Shown here: piece by piece, positions 32,516 through 45,000 of the stretch
Layout: each line of letters starts with the position of its first letter
Numbering within the stretch: position 1 is the stretch's first letter
NCBI GenBank assembly: GCA_019096155.1
Contig: JAHCVI010000005.1
Coordinates: 2,242,468-2,306,467, forward strand
Source of the DNA: Staphylotrichum longicolle
Lineage: Eukaryota; Ascomycota; Sordariomycetes; Sordariales; Chaetomiaceae
DNA: 64,000 nucleotides
Direction of reading: 5' to 3'
The notes under the pieces: model-generated
Database searches by the model: none
What the model saw: the letters and a program-made list of their open reading frames with translations, nothing else
What the model was told of the DNA's origin: nothing
Translations under genes and position numbers: made by a program

Positions 32516-35500
32516 TGATTCGGGAGGTTACGGAGGGGAGGGAAGGAAGGAGAGGAGAGGGAAAGGGGGAACGACGTGGCATGTCTTGGCTAATCGCACA
32601 CACGCATTGGGTTCCATTTGGCTGGCGGGCTTCTTTTTGGGATGGGAAGAGGTGCAAGCCCGGGCAGGGGGAAGGCACCCGCAGACGGGACTTTGCATAC
32701 CAGACCGCCGGATTGGCCCGTGGAGGACCCCTAAGTAACCGGCTGAGCAAACGGACGGATGGGTGAGTGGGTGGGTGGATGCAATGATGTGATGATTGTG
32801 AACTGCGGGTGGGCGGTCGGGAAAGAGCAGATACAAGGAAGGACATGGAGATAGAAAGCAAAACCCAAGTTCGGTCCAAGCATCATGATGGTTGACCGGC
32901 ACCAGAATCAAAACCACGAACCCTACTCACCTCCATACCTCCCTACCTTACCTCCCGAATTTCTCTCGTTCTATCCGTATCCTCCTCGGCTGGATTGTGT
33001 CCAGCCTCCGTATCGCATCACCAAACCCCCGTCCCGTCCCGTCCTGTCCCAATGTCACACCCGGGCCGGACCGGATCGGACCGGTCTGGTGTCGTGTCAC
33101 CCTCACCCTGCGGGCGTTTATGGGTTGCCGACCGGGCGTGCGAGAGTTGGTATTATTAAGCGAAATGGGATTTTTGGGGTATTGTCGGGACTCTTTCTGC
33201 TTGCTTTTGCACGGCAGTGTAGTTACTTTCGCTTGTTTTCGCGGGGCGACGCTAGAAAATGGGAAGAAGGAATATGGAAAACTGAAACTAGTATCACATG
33301 CTTTGTTTTTCTTCGGTCTGGAAGTTGGGCCCCTGTCCTGTCAGACTTTCTAAACGATACGTAGTGTACCCTGTCTTATTACCTCAAACCTTGCTTGCGA
33401 CGGTCCGTTTTTGCATCCCGGGCCGCTGCCGTGGTGTGTTGGTGCGCGCGCACTCTCTGTCCTGTGTGGTGGGTTGACTGGCTGGTTGGATGGATGGTTG
33501 GTTCGTTTGTTCGTTGGGCTGAGAGGAAAAGAGGAATGGATGTTGGTGGGTGGCTCCCGGCGTGGCTTGATGCAAGCTGCAAGGGACGAAAAACCTTGAC
33601 AAACAGCTGTTGGGTGTCTGGTTGGTTGAAGCTGACTGGTGACGGGGAGGTGCAGTTGCGCTAACGAGCTGTCGTGAGCTTGTGCTGGGGGATTTGCCGG
33701 CATCATCTCTTGGCTTGGGCTGACGTTGGAAAAGGGTACCTGAGGGTAGGACAGGGGTCGAGACATGGAGGGTAAGACGTGGTGGGCGGCTTGTGGATTA
33801 TTCACGGCCTTGACGGACGAGGGATTTTACTGTGCGACATAACGGTGAAAGTTCTCAGAGGACAGACAGGGGCTCGGTACGATGTCAATGGGGAGATGGG
33901 GAGATGAAATCTGGGGGTTGCGGTGTTTTTGAGTGGTGAGTTGGTGTTGATTGAGTTGGGTCGTGGCCGTGGTCGTCATCCTCGGACTGCCAGCTGGCCG
34001 GCGTGGGTTGGTTGGAATCTCGGGAGACTGACCGGCCCGTTTGAAACAGATCTGATAGGTGCAGTCAGGGAAGGGTCGTCGTGAGATTGCGCCATGGCGT
34101 TTGGAATTGGCTTGTCTGGGTGTTGGCGCAGTGACATGTCCGACATGCAAACTGACTTGCAGCTGGTCATCGTTGGCTTGTTGGCGTTCGACGCCCAATT
34201 CAGGGGCGGCGCGCAAACGCGGCTGATGAGTTGGTGACTCGGCCGTGATTGCGATTGTCCAACTCTTCAGGTTCCCGATGGAATTTTTGATGTGAGTTTT
34301 CTTCTTTTTGTCAGCGAGGTGAGAGCTGAGATCGACTCGGCCCTTCTTTTCTCCCTCTTGTGTAAGCTGAGCTGTGATCAGTTCTGCTGTGGAAGTATTG
34401 AGTCTGCTCTACCAGACACAGGAAGCACTGAGCCCGAGGCACCCGATATGGCAACACGGAAGAGAAGCAAGACAGGGCACTGCAACGCCCGCTGCCCACT
34501 GCCCGCTTCCTCTGTTCCGCGCCTGAAACTGGCCAAGATGGGGGACGGGTGAGTTGGCTAAATTGCTGCCACGTCAAACGGTCCAATCAGTTGGTCCAAT
34601 CGTCAGGTCGGACCCTGGCTTTCCGTTGGCAGCAGTCATGCGCACCGCAACTCGTTGATCAACTGGTCTTGTGTCTTGCTGGCTGTGTGCCACGGCTACC
34701 TTGAACCTCTCTCTTGTGTGGGGGATATCAAAGAATTGACGAGTGGGGAGAGAATGAAAATGTCAGTCGGGAATCATGAATTCAGGAAATGAGAGGCGTG
34801 GATGGACGGTGCCCCACAAGTGGCAGCCATGACGCGGGGAGGCAGGGGCAGCTGGGAACCGTTGTGGGGTCTAGTTCAGACCTTGGTCCGACCACAAACC
34901 ATGTTCTGTTGTTCTGTGCGCTCATCATCCAAGATAGCAAAGGGTCGGGAGCTTGAAGACGATTTTCGGCCAAGAGCAAAAGAGAGAGAAAAAAAAGAAC
35001 ACTGCTCAAGAAATAACGAAGAATGAAAACAGCGGAACCTTGCGTCCAAGTTGAAGGGTCTGCCTGGGTCTGCCCACATCTGCCACACATCCCAAGAGTG
35101 GGAGAGAGCTGAGGTGTGTAAGTGTTAACGGCAGGAGGCACACGGGTGTCACTGCTCGAGAGAAACACGCATCATGCACGTCACTCGACAGATTCACAAA
35201 AGCTTGATGATCTGTTCAGAAAAAGCAAAGGCAATTATAACATCAACGTCCGTGCCTGCTTTCTTTGCAGAGCGATTACGCACCGCCAAAACTCTGGTCT
35301 CGGATCGATCGCGACCTCTGTGCGACAAGCCTCGATAATCCGGATAGGCACAGTCTCGGTCGAGCATCAGTTGCAAATGGAAGAAAGCAAAACGCTCCCA
35401 TCGTCCCGGCAAATTGGGGAACAGTAACCCTACCTTACCTACCGTACCTCGGCCATGAAGCTCGGTCATTCGATGCCCGGCCGCTGTGACTTCCACTGCT

Positions 35501-36469
35501 TGCATGCAGGCAGTTGGCCCCCGTGCCTTCTTCCCAACCCGGTGCGATGTGACTGGTGTGTTTCTGCCGCAAGCCCGCCCAGCAAACGCCCAGGGGCAGG
35601 TGGCAGTCGTTCAATGGCCCGCCGCGACCACGTTTACTGAGCTCACCGCATCATGAAAATCTCAGTGAGGAGAGGAAAAGATCGGAGTCGGGCCGGGCTA
35701 GCAAGAAGCCACTCCCGCCTCGGCGTGCTATTGGGCTCGCACGATACCGGGCAAAAGCAACCTGGGAACATCCAATTGCGCACAGCTGGTAAAATTGAAG
35801 CTGCCTGGTGGATGGACTGGATGGACTGGACGGATGGACTGGATGAACCGAGAAAACAGTAATTAAGACCCCCTCCCTGCCGCCCTCGTCCCTACCTGCC
35901 TACTTCGTACCTATTTCTGGAAGCTCTTGTGGGCATCCCACAGAAAAAAAGTTTGTTGACCTCCTCTTGACGTCTTGACGGCTAACAGCCCCTCCGCTTG
36001 CTCCTCTTGGAATTCTCGGCCCCGCATTGAAACAAGCTGTGGCCTCGTGCTTCGGTGCTTTGAGTTACGAGTTGGGACGAAACCTGGAGTGCACAACCGG
36101 GATACTGCGACACGAGCCTGTTTGAGCGTCAAAACCGTCCGTCTGTCCGTCGGTACCGACTAAAAAAGCCGGTGCGTGCCCTCTCAAGATTCACTTTCTC
36201 GTGTGTTTCTCTGCCTTGTTGTTGGACGGCTGTTGCACGCTGTGCTGTTTTCTTTCCTCTCGACTCCAACCCGGTCTTGTTCATTGACGCCAGCCCAAGC
36301 CCAGCTCCGCGCTGCTGTCCGGCAATCACATCCGAGCTTTTTTGCCCACCAGACTCGGACTGACCTGCAAGGGAGAGCAGAGCAAGCAGCAGCTGTGCCG
36401 CCGTTGCTACAGTACGACATTTTCGGAAAGAGCTGTAACCTCGCACTCGCAGGCTCCAGGCTCGCAGCC
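32507..36469. other. 4-kb stretch without recognised gene
   Basis: Between the DIL gene stop and the TBC start. It holds TACCTTACC motifs (32944-32952 and 35431-35439) and a GATGGACTG tandem repeat (35811-35850). Short open frames lack family resemblance. The last part (about 36160-36469) is likely the 5' UTR and promoter of the TBC gene. Confidence 0.5.
35811..35850. repeat. Tandem repeat, GATGGACTG units
   Basis: Four imperfect units, one with a 4-base change. Confidence 0.75.
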
Positions 36470-39400
36470 ATGGCACCTCCGAAATTTGGCAGCGTGCGCC
36501 ACAAGGCAAAGTCGACGGGTGCAGCTCGTCTTACCGCCTTCCGGGACGACACCAGCCTGGTTGCACTGCGCTACGAACAAACCAAGCAGGCAGAGCCCCC
36601 GATTCCCCTTCCTCCACCACGCAACCCGCGCCGCCTCACCCGCCCTCCGTCCACAATCACTTCATCCAGTGCGACTGCCACTGCCCCAACGTCACCCATT
36701 GTGGTTAGCCCTCCACCAGTCGCTCCGCCCCAGGAGCAGCACCCGCTCTTTCGCGCCCAGAGGCCCTCCCGGCAGTCGTCGTCACATGCCGAGGACCGCA
36801 AGCGAGATTCGGGCGCGCCAACTTCGTCGTCGGTTACGCTGCGGGAAGAATACGCCGAGGAGCTCAATACGAAGCTGCTGGACGACATTTCCGACACACC
36901 ATCGGTGTATTCCACGGACCGCGAGATTGCGGATCACCCGCTCGCACCGCGCCCACTGACCGTGTCGATCCCGCCGCGCGCCGCGAGCACAGAAGCCGCT
37001 GTCAGCTCGCCGACCCAGACCGCAGCACAGCAGCCTCTGTCGCCCACGCGGCGCACCTCGCTCGTCAAGAAGCTCAGCAAAAGCTTCGGCATCGGCGCCG
37101 GCGCAGACGGATCGAAAAAGCTGCGGAAAAAGATGCTTGGCGGCGACAGGGCTGCGTCGCCGCAAGGAGCGCCTCCCGAGGCGGAAGCAGGGCGGGGCTC
37201 GCCAAAATCACCCAAATCGCCTAAATCGCCCAGGTTTTCCCCACACGAGACAGGGCCAAGGGCTTCTAACGTTAGTGCCGACAGGGGGCATCCCCAGAAC
37301 CCCTTATCCTCTGCGACAGCAGCCGCCAACAACAATATTTCCTTTGCGCCGATCACCACCCAGATCCCGGACGACAATCTATGGGACGACCTGGGCGCCG
37401 TCTCCTTCTCCAAAAGGGGCAGCATCATGTTCGGCGGGAAGAACGACCCCTTTAAGTCGCCGGCGCCCGACCCCGAAGACGAACAGCACGCGACAAGCGC
37501 AACAACAACGACAACCACCACCACCACCACGTCGACGTCGGACCCTGCGTCATCGACCCAAGTCGCCACTGTCGCAACCCCCGAACCAGAGACAAGAAAA
37601 TCCGACAAGGCTAGCAAAAACAGCAAGACCGACTCGATGGCAGAAAAGGAAAAGCCCTCCGCGGCGCCGCAGACCGACGCACCATCCGTCCCCAGCATTC
37701 GCGTCTCGTCGATGGATGTAGAGAGGGAATCACAAAAGGTGAGATCGCTCTATGAATCCGGCGAAGGCCTGAAGTGGGAAGATGGGGGGTGCGTCTCGTT
37801 TGCCGAACGCCTCGAGCCCACCGCTGAGGTCCTGTCTGAAGAGGAAGAGAACGTTGTGTACGGTTTTTCTTTGAAGCTCAAGGCCGCCTTGCGCTGGTCC
37901 CGATCCTGACTCGTCGTGTCGTCGATAGATCGTCTCTTCCCTCCGATCCTCCTTCAGCATCCGCTCCAGCCCAAGGCGACCTTCTCAATCCCATCCCCGC
38001 CACCAGTACTCCACGTTCGGCCAATTCCTTGTCACCGCTACGAGATAACCAAGCCAGGGCCTCGGGCGCCATCGAGGATTGGGACGACCTCGAAGGCGTC
38101 GAAGTCGACCGCTATGGCTTCATCACCCCCAAGCGGCCGGCATCGAGGGCGGGCACGGCCGAGCTGCGGTCATCCCAGTTCTCGCCTAGGAAGAGGAACG
38201 TCTTGACTAAGCGCCCGTCCACCTCCTACTCGTCCTCGCTCCCCGGCGGCTTCATCCGTCCACCCAGCCGAAAGGTCTCGGCGCGGTCCCTCAACACCTT
38301 CACCTCGGAACTGTCCACCGTGTCCCGGCGATCTACGCGCTCATCCATCCGCTCAGCCACTAACCGCCTCCCGCACAACCGCGACCGCCGATGGATGGAC
38401 GAGGCCGCCGAGATGCTCTCCCTGCAGGCCGGCCTGACCGGCATCACAGACGAAGACAAGATGGGCAAGACGGTCGAAGCACAAAAGCGCAAGGAAGCAG
38501 AACGCAGCGAAAAGTGGCGCAAGATGGCCACCGCCATCAAAACCACCAACAGGGAACAACACCTCCCCCTCCCCCTGCCCCCCTTGCAAAGCCCCCAAGG
38601 CCAGGGCATGTCTTACACCTTCGATACCACATCCCCGAAACTCATTGAGCGCGTCTGGAAGGGCATCCCCGACTGCTGGCGCTCCGCAGCATGGTACTCG
38701 TTCCTCGCCAGCAGCGCCGCCAAGCACCACCACGCGCACGAGACCGAAGACTACCTCATCGCCGAGTTCCGCCGCCTGCAGGCCGTCGCCTCGCCCGACG
38801 ACGTGCAGATCGACCTCGACGTGCCGCGCACCGTCAACGGCCACATCATGTTCCGCCGGCGCTACCGCGGCGGCCAGCGCCTGCTGTTCCGTCTGCTGCA
38901 CGCCATCTCGCTGTACTTTCCCGGCGTGGGCTACGTCCAGGGCATGGCGTCGCTCGCGGCCACGCTGCTGTGCTATTTTGACGAGGAACGGGCGTTTGTG
39001 ATGCTGGTCCGGCTGTGGAGGTATCGCGGGCTGGAGGGGCTTTACAAGCCGGGTTTTGCGGGGCTGATGGCCGCGCTGGCGGACTTTGAAGGGCGGTGGT
39101 TGGCGGGCGCAGGGAGGGAGGTGAAGGCCAAGTTGAACGAGCTGGGCATCGATGCGACGGCGTACGGCACGAGGTGGTACTTGACGTTGTTTAACTTGTC
39201 GATCCCCTTCCCGGCGCAGCTGCGCGTGTGGGATGTGTTTATGCTGCTGGGCGACTGTCCGCCCGAGGCAGCATCCTTGTCGTCGTCATCGCCGACGACA
39301 CCCACGACTACTACCACTATCGCGACGGGAGTTGACGCCTTGCATGCACAGAAACCGGGAGCAGAAAAAGGGCCCAAGGGGCTGGATGTCCTGCACGCTA

Positions 39401-39780
39401 CGAGCGCGGCGCTGATACACGCCCTGCGGGACGTGCTGCTGGACTCGGACTTTGAGAATGCCATGAAGGCGCTAACGGCGTGGATCCCGGTCCGGGACGA
39501 GGACTTGCTGATGAAGGTTGCGCGCGCGGAGTGGAGGAGACATCAGGGGCGGGGGAAACTGTGGGAGTGGGAGTGGGAAGCCGGGAGGGATAAGGGCAAG
39601 GAGGGCAAGGAGAAGAAGGAGAAGGAGAAGGAAAAGGAAAAGGAGAAGCTGAAGGAGAAAGAGAAGGGGGCAAAGGAGAAGGAGAAGATGGACGCTAAGG
39701 AGAAGAAGGAGAAAGAAAAGGAGAGGAAGGAGAGGGAAAAGAGGGAGAAGAAGGAGGGGAAGGATAAGTCCAAGGCTTAA
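36470..39780 (+). CDS. TBC-domain Rab GTPase-activating protein (frame break in the linker)
   Basis: About 1,100 aa. The N-terminal half (MAPPKFGSVRHKAKSTGAAR) is Ser/Pro/Thr-rich and likely disordered. The C-terminal half has a full TBC domain with GIPDCWRSAAW, the Arg finger motif IxxDxxR (IDLDVPRT) and the Gln finger YVQGM (GVGYVQGM). Such proteins stimulate Rab GTP hydrolysis in vesicle traffic. The end is a Lys/Glu repeat tail. The N-terminal frame stops at 37909; the frame with EDWDDLEGVEVDRYGF and TBC is open from about 37890. I treat them as one gene because no promoter-sized gap exists. Bases 37885-37930 need one or two base changes, and no credible intron fits there. Two adjacent genes is the alternative. 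Confidence 0.78.
39590..39777 (+). repeat. Lys/Glu-rich KEKE-type coding repeat
   Basis: GAG/AAG codon repeat, about 60 residues of near-pure Lys and Glu at the C-terminus of the TBC protein. Likely a charged single helix. Confidence 0.8.
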
Positions 39781-41578
39781 GGACGGGCGCGCATCACGAG
39801 AGACGCCGTCTGAGGGTAGGCATTGGCGGGACAACAGTTGGATGGGATGGTGGCGGTAATGACTCCAACCGACGATACTCTTTTGAAAACTACCTTCCCT
39901 TTGTCCTTGAGGATTGATGAGAGTTGGCCTCTTCAGGGGCAATCAACCCATCGGGCGGGTCGTTTGGCACAAGAAGTTTGATACCCCTTTTTTCTTGATT
40001 TCCACTTCGGAAGAAGTGCAGTTTAGTTGTTTTATTCTTTTAAACCGTTCTTCAGTCAGCCTTGGGCATGGTTACACTCGAACATGAGAGTGGCCTGACT
40101 TTCTTTTGTATGTTGGTAAGAAGTCGAGCTGGGGTGAGATATGAGAACACCTTGGTCATTTAAATACCTTTGGCTGAGACTAGCAATTACAGTCGGTATG
40201 AGGACTCTTCATTGATGGAGAGCTTGCCGTGAATGCTTAGAAGACGTTGATGGCTGTGTGGTGTGCAAACTCGGAGTTCCGCGGAGAGACACAGCGGCAG
40301 CACGACTCACGATGAATACATCCCCCCCAAGCATAACAAGACTGGCATCGAGGTTTGTCGATTAAGGACCTGAACGGACGTTGTAGCTCATCTCATGTCG
40401 CCAGTACTATTTGCACGTCGCTGAGTTGACCAGCTCGGTATGTCATGTCGGTTGTATGTCCTACGCGCGATGTACTTGCGGGACAATCTGAGCCAAGTCG
40501 AAGACCATTGATGCTGATTCAAGCCCGGCGGGTGTCACAACAACACTACTGTCAGCATCAGCCATTCATGCCATTGTAAGGCTTGCTTTTGTCCCGTGAG
40601 CCCTTCCATGTCTAACCCCCTCCGAGGCCTGGAACCAAACATGGACCACCGCGAGGAAGCCGCCCGCATCAATCGGGTCATTTGAACCATCCCTGACTGA
40701 CTTGATTTGATGTAGGCGATTGAAGTAAGAGCAGTAGATGGGCAGAAACGGGATGGGAGCCATACAGAAGCCGTATTGGAATAGAGCTAGCGAGGGAAGT
40801 AACAGTGAACACGACTTTATTTTTCTCCGGGAACACCAATTCCGACAGCCAAACTGCCATATTCTGTGGCCCAGCTCGTGCGGTCCGTCAAGAGGAAAGC
40901 CTCGTCAAGCTAGACGATCATGTCAACCTCGTGGCAATATGCTTGCCTCGAGATACACTTAGAGGTCATCGCCATCGTAGAGTAGAGAGAACAAGACGTC
41001 CAGTAAGTTGCATGTTTCTCCCAAACAAACGTTAGGATCATTATAAAACCACGTGCTGAGATACTACAAGAGAAGGACGAGAAAAGCAGACCTGCTTTTG
41101 GCCGATCACTTCTACACTCACCACAAATGCAGACTGCAGAGAAAACAAAACACCAGGAGACCCGTGCGGACCTTATACCCCCTACTTGACCGGCCATCAA
41201 ACACGATCGCAGAGAACCCCATCCAAAAAGAAACCGAGTCAACAGCCAACAGCCCCACTCAAGCACTTCTCACCTTGCCTCAGACCTCTGATGAAAAAAC
41301 ACTACATAAGGCCCCCTTCCTTTTGTTTACACCCCTATCTGTCTGCGCGGCGTAGAGAATCTAAACACCTACACCCACCCACCCACTCACACCTACACCC
41401 ACATCTACCCCAGTAGAAGACCACAACCCTCATCAATCTGATACACATCCCCGTCAAGGGACACATATGCACGTCCAGCCCGGACTGCACCATCCACACC
41501 GCAACCCCAGCTGACATGCCTGCAACACGACCCCCAAACCATAACAACCCACCCACCTCCCCTAATGTGTACGCGCCG

Positions 41579-41610
<32 letters not shown>
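41579..41610. repeat. Microsatellite, TGGC x 8
   Basis: Eight perfect TGGC units. Confidence 0.9.
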
Positions 41611-41612
<2 letters not shown>

Positions 41613-41878
41613 GGCAAGGCAAGGGCAAGGTTACCTTACCCACTCCACACCATCCATCCCAAATCACCCCATCCCCATACTCCTCGAACACCACACCACA
41701 TACCCCGGCGCGACGCGGCGCGGCGCAGCACTGGGCAACGCAAACCATCCCCCCTTTCCGGAACCCTCCCTCCCCTTCCCCAAACAAGGTCTATCAACCA
41801 CGAGAAATGGGTAAGGGAGGTTATGGGGAGCCAGACTCTGACAAACAATGGGGTGTACAACTCGGAGGGGGATGACAC

Positions 41879-41903
41879 ACGCACGCACGCACGCACGCAC
41901 GCA
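41879..41903. repeat. Microsatellite, ACGC x 6
   Basis: Six ACGC units followed by a partial one. Confidence 0.9.
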
Positions 41904-42030
41904 AGGGTGTTTCACACACGCCATTCCACTGGAACAGAGGGAATAGAAGGGGAAGCGGTGAGTATTGCTAACGGGGCAGGGCGGCCGGGGAGGGACGCCG
42001 CAGACACGTGGACAGGTAGGTACAGTGTAG

Positions 42031-42044
42031 GCAGGCAGGCAGGC
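42031..42044. repeat. Short GCAG repeat
   Basis: Three and a half GCAG units; related GCAGGCAGGCA motifs occur nearby at about 42270. Confidence 0.7.
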
Positions 42045-45000
42045 CGGGGGCCAGGGAGGTAACTAAGCGTAGAGCGGGCACACGTGCACTTGAACAACGT
42101 AGAGTGACGAGGGCGAGAGGACCGGAAAGAGAAACTGCCGGTGTGGGGAGGACGCAGGCAAGAGGCGCGTAAACAGGGACAGGGACCTGTTGTCCTCTCG
42201 GAGCAGAAACAGACGCAACGAAAGAGAGAAGGGGGCCGTAGCAATGGTGTGGGGAGACGCCACGAGCAGGTAGGCAGGCAGGCAAGAGGCACATGGCATG
42301 CCATACGATGGGAAACAGAGAAGAAGAGAGTGTGGAGAGACGCCACAACCAGACTGGTTTCCTGACTGGCTGGCTGGCCGGCAAGCCAGGGGCACAGTTT
42401 CCTCCCGCTTTCCCATCCGCCATCATAGCAATACCTGCACCGCCCTCTTCGCAGCACCGTGAGACGCTAAACAAATCACCCCCATCCAACGCATGTATGT
42501 ATGTACGTAAGACGGCCAAACTAGACCAGACCCTGCCTTGCCGCACTCTTCGGCCCCCGGCATGTCCATCGTGTTTCATGCTCTGCACAACCCGCATGAA
42601 ACCCGTCCCCATATCCATCCACCCATCCCACATGGCCGACCCGACCCGATCCTCAACGCCAGATTCGCGATTCGCGATTCGGGGGAGGGGACAGAGAAAC
42701 ATGGGGCGATAGCAGCGCGACGCCACAGCGGAACACAAGAAGCCGAAGCGGTCAGAGCCCACGCCCATGTCCACGTCCACGTCGCTCGTGATGCAGCCGC
42801 GCGGCGGGCAGAGCAGAATTATGCCAGCGTGTATGCACCATCCCGTTTGGATACGGCAGAGAAGGCAAAGACAGAAATGGAACGGATAGCACGCTATCCG
42901 GCGAGCGACAGACGGACACACGCAGCGAACAAGATGGAAGATAGAAAAACAGGCCGGCGGCGGTAACGGGGACCGGGAAGGAAAAAACGAGAAAACTGTC
43001 GGTGCAGAACAAAAGGAGGGAGAGAAGGAGGAGTGATGGTTTAAAAATAGCCGCGATTGTTGCGCGCCCCAAGCGCTCGCCGACCAATTTCAAGGGGGTC
43101 CCTCGCGCGCGGGACTGGCGTCTATGGGCGGCTTCCATTCAGCCGCGGTCGGGACGAGACTTTCGCCGCCGGCCAGCCGGCCGGCCTCTCAGTGGTTGAG
43201 AAGGGGCTTGCCAGACTGCTAACCAGCACTCGCTGGTTCGGGAATCCGGATCCATAGGGCAAGCTTTTCCAAGAACAGCTTAAGTAAACCTAGCAAGAAT
43301 CGAGGAGACGAATCGAGATTGAAGACAGCGCCAAAAGGGGAGGAAAGGATGTACCAGTAGACACTGCCGCGCGCCCTGCGGCTCGTCCGTCCTCCATCCT
43401 TCATCCCGCGGGCGGGCGGACCAGCAGCCAATATCAAGCCGCCGCCGAGCTGCGCGTCATCCATATCGCCCTGCGCCTACCCCTGACGAGGAAAGTGGAA
43501 GAACACGTACGCGTCTTCTAGAACAACATACACGCCCACAGTATCAACTCCAACCACACCACGACTCGGGTTTGCGCATGACTCCCGGGCTCCCGTATGT
43601 ATGTACTGCAATCTTGGAAGATATCAGAGCAACACATTCTGCCCTGACCCGATCCTTCTCCGTCACGGGCCCGGTTCCTAGCCGATCCTGTATCACCAGA
43701 GATACCTTCCTGGAAAACAGCAAAGCCACTAATGCTGCCCGAGTTTGGATCGGCCACAGGTAGCCTGGCCTGGAGTCTGGTCGGGAGGGTGTAGGAGCAG
43801 AAGGCCGTGGAGTGTTCCAAAAGTTAAGCTGATATGGTCATGGCTGGGCTCGGGCCCTTCGCGCTTGGCTGAACGAGAGCGGCCTTGAAGGCGTATTTGG
43901 TCTCAACCACCACTTTTGTCATGCCGCAGAGCGGCCCGTGATCTCCGGCGACCCTGCGCCCTGCCGAGACAAGTCCAGCCCCAGAGCTGGCACCGACGCA
44001 GTCGAAAAGTCGGAACCGAGGAATCAGCGGCTGAGCCGAATGATTGTCCTTGTGCCTCCCAGGGGCGCCAATCCGGTCGGAGAATTTCGTCGCTCTCTCT
44101 GGGCTGGGGTCCTTGAACTCGGCAAGCCGGAACGGCATTGAGGAGGATTGTAATTGACGTCGATCGCTGCAAGAAGCAATCACCAGCTGCAGAAACAGCC
44201 GGTCAATGAAGTCCCAAGAGCAGCAAGGGCAGGGGCAAGGTTCCGGCGGAAGAAGGCTCCCAGATCCCGTGCCGTCCTTCCCAGAGAACATGGCCTTATT
44301 GATCTCCTGCCAAGTCGAGATGGCTCACGTTGCGATTCTTTGCTTCGGGCGTAACGTCGGGCCTCTCCAGGCCAGGCCTAAAGTCTGCTCCTGTCTTGTC
44401 AGCGTTGACAGGCTAAACCCTAACTGGTGGTCGTCAAACTGTCTCGCGGACGATGACGAGGTGGTATTTCAGGTGACAGAAAAGTGGCACCATTGATCCC
44501 TTGAACCCGAGGGAGACTGTTTAACCGCAAGCGCAGCTCGCATATCGAGCCAATCCGGCCACCATGATGAGGCTGCCATTGGGGCCGTGTCAAAAGTCCC
44601 ATCAGCTGCCGGTACTCCGCCGTCTAGCGATTTCTCAGACAGCTTGGCTTCGCTGTGCTTGGGGCCTACCAGAAAAGAGGGATGCTTCAGAGCTGACACG
44701 GTAGCATTGGCGATTTTGCCGCAGGCGGCCGGCGGGAAGCGGCTGGGTTGGCCTTTTCGATGTTGTATCGTGTCATCCCAGAAGGCCGGCAAATGCCGCC
44801 TCGCCTGTTTTCCGAGATGCCCAACGGGACCAACGTGATTTTGGGCCGACGGCAATTTGGTCAACGGCGAGGATAGAGATTCGTCGAAGTACTTGGCGCC
44901 GCTGGGAGTCAATCCGCAGGCATGCGCGATTGCAGCAAGCAATGGGTCAGCGCCCGCTTCCAGATGGCGAGGACTCGCGGTACCCCGAGATTGGCTGGAT

